Source: Pseudomonadota bacterium (lineage in GTDB: Bacteria > Pseudomonadota > Alphaproteobacteria > Rhizobiales > Rhizobiaceae). From it: a DNA stretch of 54,109 nt. Shown in pieces: positions 50,229-54,109 of the stretch; the first letter of the stretch is position 1, and each line of letters starts with the position of its first letter. The position numbers were made by a program, and so were the translations under genes. The stretch covers positions 1 to 54,109 of the forward strand of contig JAEWOP010000268.1 of the NCBI GenBank assembly GCA_023399635.1, in the 5' to 3' direction. Below the pieces are notes generated by a model. It was not told where the DNA came from. It did not search any database and saw only the letters and a list, made by a program, of their open reading frames with translations.

Positions 50229-50967
50229 TATCACCCGTATGGTCGGTCTTAGCCGATCCCTGTTGATCTACTACGGGCAGCCCTGGCAGCGGCGTAAGCT
50301 GCAGAACTTTTACAAGCAATTCGTAAAACCGGGCGATCTCGTATTTGACATCGGCGCGCATGTCGGCAGCCGGTCTCGAACGCTCCTCTCGCTGGGCGCT
50401 TCTGTCGTCGCGCTGGAGCCGCAAGCTGATTTCGCCGCCTTGATCGAACGGACGCTGCGGCACAAGAAACTCGTCTTGCTGCGTCAGGCCGTAGGGCGTG
50501 AGCCAGGTTCCATCAACCTGCACATATCCAGCCGACACCCCACCGTCACCACCACCTCCGCCTCTTGGATCTCGTCAGTGAAAGACAGTTCGGGTTTCCA
50601 GCAGGTTAGCTGGGATAGGGTGGAACGGGTTGAGGTGACGACGCTCGATCAGCTGATCGAGTCGCATGGCCTCCCGGCTTTCTGCAAAATTGATGTTGAA
50701 GGAGCCGAAGCAGATATTCTTCGAGGGTTGAGCCAACCTATAAGGACCATAGCATTTGAATATGTTCCCGCAGCCATGGTGGTCGCGCACGAGGCGGTGG
50801 AAGAGCTTCGGCGGCTTGGTGCCTACCGCTTCAACCGCACCGTTGGCGAAGATCACCGTTTCGTACATGAAGTCTGGCTGTCACCCGAGGAGATGTTGGC
50901 CGAGCTCACATCGCTCGAAAACTCTGCGCGGTCAGGAGACGTCTACGCTCGGCTGGAAGACGCATGA
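50218..50967 (+). CDS. FkbM-family SAM-dependent methyltransferase
   Basis: A 249-residue methyltransferase. SAM motif I is LVFDIGAHVGSRSRTLLSLG near residue 42, followed by VVALEPQ; the FkbM motif FCKIDVEGAEADILRGL lies near residues 155-172. Members methylate sugar or polyketide hydroxyls. ATG 50218 overlaps the preceding gene by 11 bp. Its 3' end overlaps the convergent UPF0104 gene by 25 bp. Confidence 0.89.
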   Translation: MTPDITRMVGLSRSLLIYYGQPWQRRKLQNFYKQFVKPGDLVFDIGAHVGSRSRTLLSLGASVVALEPQADFAALIERTLRHKKLVLLRQAVGREPGSINLHISSRHPTVTTTSASWISSVKDSSGFQQVSWDRVERVEVTTLDQLIESHGLPAFCKIDVEGAEADILRGLSQPIRTIAFEYVPAAMVVAHEAVEELRRLGAYRFNRTVGEDHRFVHEVWLSPEEMLAELTSLENSARSGDVYARLEDA

Positions 50968-51896
50968 TCCGCTCGCTTCGCTCTCCTCATCGGGGCGAGT
51001 GCCAGAACAGCAACGGCCAAACCGGGTACTGCGCCTACAAGAGACAGAACCCCATAGAAGATGCTGGCGGCGACGCCATCCGCACTCACGTAGCCAAACA
51101 GCGGCCAAAGCAAAGCAGATGCAGCCTCTCGAGCGCCCCAGCCTGCGACAGTCACAGGAATGAGCATCATCAGCAGGCAAACTGGGATGGCCGTTACGGC
51201 AGCCAAATATGGCAAGGGCGCGCCGACAGCTGCGGAAGCAAGCATGTACATGGCCAGATAGCTGCCAACGACCAGGAGGCTCAGCACCGACTGGACCCGC
51301 CACGCGCCTGCGTGGAGAAAGACAGTGGCGACTGCATTTCTGAAGGCGCTCGCCTGCTCCATAATCGCCCTTGGTGGAAACCGCAGCATCGCTGCACCCA
51401 CAATGGCAACGCTGGCCGAAGCGATCGACACGATCGTCAGGAGCCGCAAAATCGCCGGCGGAAGATGGCCCGCGTCCAGCAATGGCCATGCAATGATACC
51501 TGCTCCGGCCAGGAGGAGAAAGATGCCTTGACCTGCCGCCCGCTCCAGAACAACAGCGAGTGCCGGAATCTTCCATGCACCTTTCCCGCTCCCCCGATGC
51601 TTGAGCGCACGAATGGCATCACCTGCCATTCCACCCGGGAGCGTCTGGTTGAGAAAGGAACTGAGGTAATAGTCGCCAACGGCGTTCCACGTACCCAACC
51701 TTTGTCCCAGCCTTACTGCAGTGAAGCGCCAACGCAGCGCCGACAGGACGATCTGCGCCTGAACAAGACAAAGACCTGCCACGATATAAATAAGCGGCAC
51801 CGCAGCCAGACGCTTGCCTATCTCCCATGGATTGGAGGCCATAACCACGACTATCAAGACGGCAAGCCCGAACAGAACGCCGAGAATCCGGATCAT
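50943..51896 (-). CDS. UPF0104 / LPG synthase membrane-domain protein, second paralogue
   Basis: A 317-residue polytopic membrane protein with about eight helices. Family segments are LSSFLNQTLPGGMAGDAIRA and VAGWGAREAASALLWPLFG. ATG 51896 was preferred over a frame reaching 51965 because the first helix starts immediately after it. As with the YbhN-like gene at 18934, it is convergent with and overlaps a lipid-related neighbour. Lipid flipping or export of the cluster product is a possibility. Confidence 0.86.
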   Translation of the reverse strand: MIRILGVLFGLAVLIVVVMASNPWEIGKRLAAVPLIYIVAGLCLVQAQIVLSALRWRFTAVRLGQRLGTWNAVGDYYLSSFLNQTLPGGMAGDAIRALKHRGSGKGAWKIPALAVVLERAAGQGIFLLLAGAGIIAWPLLDAGHLPPAILRLLTIVSIASASVAIVGAAMLRFPPRAIMEQASAFRNAVATVFLHAGAWRVQSVLSLLVVGSYLAMYMLASAAVGAPLPYLAAVTAIPVCLLMMLIPVTVAGWGAREAASALLWPLFGYVSADGVAASIFYGVLSLVGAVPGLAVAVLALAPMRRAKRADHASSSRA

Positions 51897-51955
51897 GGTG
51901 CCGCCTTGGCGGGACCAACGCATCCAGAGTGTTCGACAACCAGCCCGCAATTCCG

Positions 51956-53590
51956 ATGAAGACAACGCATCCCGATACCCAAAGTCATCGCCAGTCTCTG
52001 CTCCCCAGCTTCTACACGCTTCTGCGCTTCTTTACGGCTGTGGTGGTCACTTGGATCGTTTTGGTCCTTCCCTCCAATCCTGCCGCGCTGAAGGTCTTCC
52101 CGCAGGTCCGGTTTCCTTTGGAAGTGCTGCTGCTCATCCTGGCTGCGGTGTTGCTCCCACGATCTGCGTTTTCCCTTCTCCGGATCGCCGCAACCCTTCT
52201 GCTGGCATCGACCCTGTTTCTCAAGCTTGCCGACATCGGTACGGGCATCGCCTTCCAGCGGCCATTTAATCCCTACCTCGATATCAAGATCATGGTGGAC
52301 GGCTGGAACCTGTTGAGTGGCTCCGTGGGACGCTTGGAAGCGGCCACCTACATAGGCGCAGCAGTGGTCATCTTGTGTCTGGTATGCATGGTGTTTTTCT
52401 GGTCGCTTGGCGCCTTTCGGAAGATGAGCAGTAGGACGGCACGGTGGACCGCTGTAGCCACAGCCATTTGTCTTGCGGTCAGTTCCGCCGCACTCGCTTT
52501 CAGTCAAGGCGTTCTGCCGCTTTCGGTGAGCGCGGGTCCATATCTCGCTAATCGGATGATCATGGTCCGGCAGTCGATCGCAGACCTTCGTGACTTTGAA
52601 CTGGAACTACAAACGGACGCTGTTGCCGACGTCGCACGAAACGAGCTGTTCTCAGCTCTGAAAGGGACGGATGTCGTCATCATCTTCGTGGAATCTTACG
52701 GCCGCTCCGCAATCGAGGACGATCGTTACGCACAGACGATAACCAGCCGTCTCCAGCAACTGCAGACGCAAATAGCCGGCGCAGGGCTTCAGGCCCGCAG
52801 CGGATGGCTCACCTCTCCAACCGTGGGAGGCCTCAGCTGGCTCGCTCACGGCGCGCTTCTTTCCGGCCTATGGACCAATAACCAGGCGCGCTATGACCGG
52901 ATGATTGCGAGCGACCGCTCGACCCTGAATTCACTCTTTCGCACGGCAGGCTGGCGTACCACTGCAATCATGCCAGCCATCACCATGGAGTGGCCGGAAA
53001 GTGGCTATTTCGGTTACGACAGCGTTCTAGACGCGAGATCACTTGGGTACCAAGGCAAACCCTTCAACTGGGTGACCATGCCCGATCAATATACATTGTC
53101 GGCGTTTGAGCGTCTGGAGCGAAACGGAGCCGGTGGACCGGTGATGGCGGAGATCGCTTTGATCTCCAGTCACGCTCCCTGGACGCCCATCCCAATTCTC
53201 CTCGATTGGGAGATCATCGGCGATGGGCGCATCTTCAACACACAGGCGGAAAGCGGGGATCCCCCCTCCGTCGTTTGGTCCGATCCGGAACGGATACGGG
53301 TTCAGTATCTGGCCGCGGTTGATTACGCGCTGGAAACTCTCGGTTCGTACGTCGAGCGCCACGGGGAGAACACGCTGTTCGTGATCCTTGGAGATCATCA
53401 GCCGGCTGCGGTTATCACAGGAGAGAACGCATCGAGAGACGTTCCCGCGCACATCATCGGCAGCTCGGAGCTTCTTGACAGGATCACTGGTTGGGGATGG
53501 AGCAATGGCATGCTTCCAGCGCCGACATTGACCCCGTTGCGTATGGATCGCTTCAGGGAGTTGTTCATCCGCACCTATAGCGGCGACTAG
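51956..53590 (+). CDS. LtaS/OpgB-like sulfatase-fold transferase with N-terminal membrane domain
   Basis: A protein of about 544 residues. Four to five N-terminal helices (residues 25-45, 55-90, 120-145, 165-190) precede an alkaline-phosphatase-fold domain. Metal and nucleophile residues are visible: Glu in VIIFVESYGRSAI, a Thr in SPTVGGLSWLAHGAL, His in ISSHAPWTPI and Asp-His in VILGDHQPAAV. These match enzymes that move phosphoglycerol or phosphoethanolamine from phospholipids to glycans. ATG 51956 is used; a GTG at 51929 would add nine residues. It is divergent from the UPF0104 gene. Confidence 0.86.
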   Translation: MKTTHPDTQSHRQSLLPSFYTLLRFFTAVVVTWIVLVLPSNPAALKVFPQVRFPLEVLLLILAAVLLPRSAFSLLRIAATLLLASTLFLKLADIGTGIAFQRPFNPYLDIKIMVDGWNLLSGSVGRLEAATYIGAAVVILCLVCMVFFWSLGAFRKMSSRTARWTAVATAICLAVSSAALAFSQGVLPLSVSAGPYLANRMIMVRQSIADLRDFELELQTDAVADVARNELFSALKGTDVVIIFVESYGRSAIEDDRYAQTITSRLQQLQTQIAGAGLQARSGWLTSPTVGGLSWLAHGALLSGLWTNNQARYDRMIASDRSTLNSLFRTAGWRTTAIMPAITMEWPESGYFGYDSVLDARSLGYQGKPFNWVTMPDQYTLSAFERLERNGAGGPVMAEIALISSHAPWTPIPILLDWEIIGDGRIFNTQAESGDPPSVVWSDPERIRVQYLAAVDYALETLGSYVERHGENTLFVILGDHQPAAVITGENASRDVPAHIIGSSELLDRITGWGWSNGMLPAPTLTPLRMDRFRELFIRTYSGD

Positions 53591-53604
53591 CGCGCTGCAG
53601 GATC

Positions 53605-54109
53605 TCAGACGGACTCGGGACGTCCCGATAATGACGATCTTAACATTGCGTCGATCAGCCTGTGCACCTTGAGTGCTTCCCTGCCGCTGACGCGTGGCTC
53701 TCGATCCCGCTCAACCGCATCGGCGAAATCCTCAAGCACTGCGCGATGATGCGCATGTGAGAATGCCATGGGATCGGCGCCCGCACCGCCACCGAGTTGG
53801 CCGTCATCCAGCTCCACCGCGGAACCATCGTGAAGATTGGCTGTCAGCTTTGCACCGTCGATCCGCGCAGTCCCCTTGGTGCCAATGATCTCGATGGCGT
53901 CAGGTAACCCTGGGTAGCCGCAGGTCGTGGCGCTCACGGTGCCCAATGCACCACTACTGAAGCGAACAGCACCAGCGACCAGGTCCTCCGTCTCCATGCG
54001 ATGCACAGGGGTCGTGGTTGCATAGGCCATTGCTTCGACCGGCAGGCCGGCAACAGAGATAAGAAGATCAAGCGTATGAATGCCCTGAGTGAGAAGGACG
54101 CCGCCGCCA
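53605..54109 (-). CDS. Gfo/Idh/MocA-family oxidoreductase, 5' part outside the window
   Basis: The last 168 codons of an NAD(P)-dependent sugar or inositol dehydrogenase-type enzyme; the frame stays open to the window edge. The family motif GGGVLLTQGIHTLDLLISVA lies at the visible start, followed by the sheet domain with VRFSSGALGTVSATTCGYPG, the IEIIGTKGTARIDG segment and the C-terminal VSGREALKVHRLIDAMLRSS. It is convergent with the LtaS-like gene, 14 bp apart. Substrate unknown. Confidence 0.9.
   Translation of the reverse strand, partial: GGGVLLTQGIHTLDLLISVAGLPVEAMAYATTTPVHRMETEDLVAGAVRFSSGALGTVSATTCGYPGLPDAIEIIGTKGTARIDGAKLTANLHDGSAVELDDGQLGGGAGADPMAFSHAHHRAVLEDFADAVERDREPRVSGREALKVHRLIDAMLRSSLSGRPESV

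Noticed and set aside
1..54109. Mobile elements, tRNA or rRNA genes, CRISPR arrays, toxin-antitoxin or phage-defence genes
   Set aside because: I looked for transposase or integrase motifs, cloverleaf-type sequences, regularly spaced repeats and known defence domains across the window and saw none.

Overview
The window looks like a chromosomal or megaplasmid segment of a Rhizobiaceae-type alphaproteobacterium (Rhizobium, Sinorhizobium/Ensifer or Agrobacterium relatives). The evidence is high G+C content, dense ATGA-coupled operons, many high-affinity ABC and tripartite uptake systems each with a dedicated regulator, a DctBD-like two-component pair, DUF892 stress proteins, a cyanide-insensitive bd oxidase, and at least seven matches to the alphaproteobacterial general-stress sigma factor (EcfG/RpoE2/SigT) promoter. 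I found no rRNA, tRNA, insertion sequence, phage gene or CRISPR array.

Layout. 1-5545: a carbohydrate ABC importer (binding protein, two permeases, ATPase cut by the window edge) facing a LacI regulator; two near-identical operator-like palindromes lie between them. 5564-12028: a TctCBA tripartite transporter preceded by a DctB/DctD-like kinase and sigma-54 activator. 12197-16126: a DUF4126 membrane protein overlapping a mercuric-reductase-like flavoprotein, then an asparagine synthetase. 16257-21697: a general-stress island with small hydrophilic proteins, DUF892, a PLD/cardiolipin-synthase-like enzyme, a YbhN-like membrane protein, an EEP-family phosphatase/nuclease, a three-gene operon of small proteins and a candidate stress-induced small RNA. 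21823-24348: bd oxidase cydA-cydB plus a 37-residue DUF2474-like microprotein. 24436-30214: XRE-cupin regulator, flavin monooxygenase and reductase, MFS carrier, TetR regulator and aminotransferase, probably a catabolic unit for an amine-containing compound. 30252-37054: DUF763 protein, a second aminotransferase, a sulfite-oxidase-like protein, 3-hydroxyisobutyrate dehydrogenase, modBC without modA, and a second DUF892 gene. 37091-43937: LysR regulator facing a ureohydrolase, polyamine-type ABC transporter and nitrilase-family amidase operon. 44095-53590: an unusual cluster that combines riboflavin/pterin-type enzymes (RibD reductase domain, degenerate PTPS, GTP cyclohydrolase II) with a glycosyltransferase, two methyltransferases, a zinc-less dehydrogenase and a lipid module (CDP-alcohol phosphatidyltransferase, UPF0104 membrane protein, LtaS-like transferase). 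53605-54109: the 3' part of a Gfo/Idh/MocA oxidoreductase.

Three themes stand out. First, the stress island uses self-complementary GGAACG-N15-(C/G)GTTCC elements, so one 27-bp element is a promoter in both directions; one of the stress promoters appears to drive an ~85-nt RNA with a C-rich linker and a strong terminator, with no reading frame. Second, all three solute-binding-protein genes are followed by a perfect 13- to 16-bp inverted repeat before the transporter genes, a likely device for raising binding-protein expression over the membrane subunits. Third, the 44-53.6 kb cluster does not match a pathway I know, and is the best candidate for an undescribed biosynthetic system.
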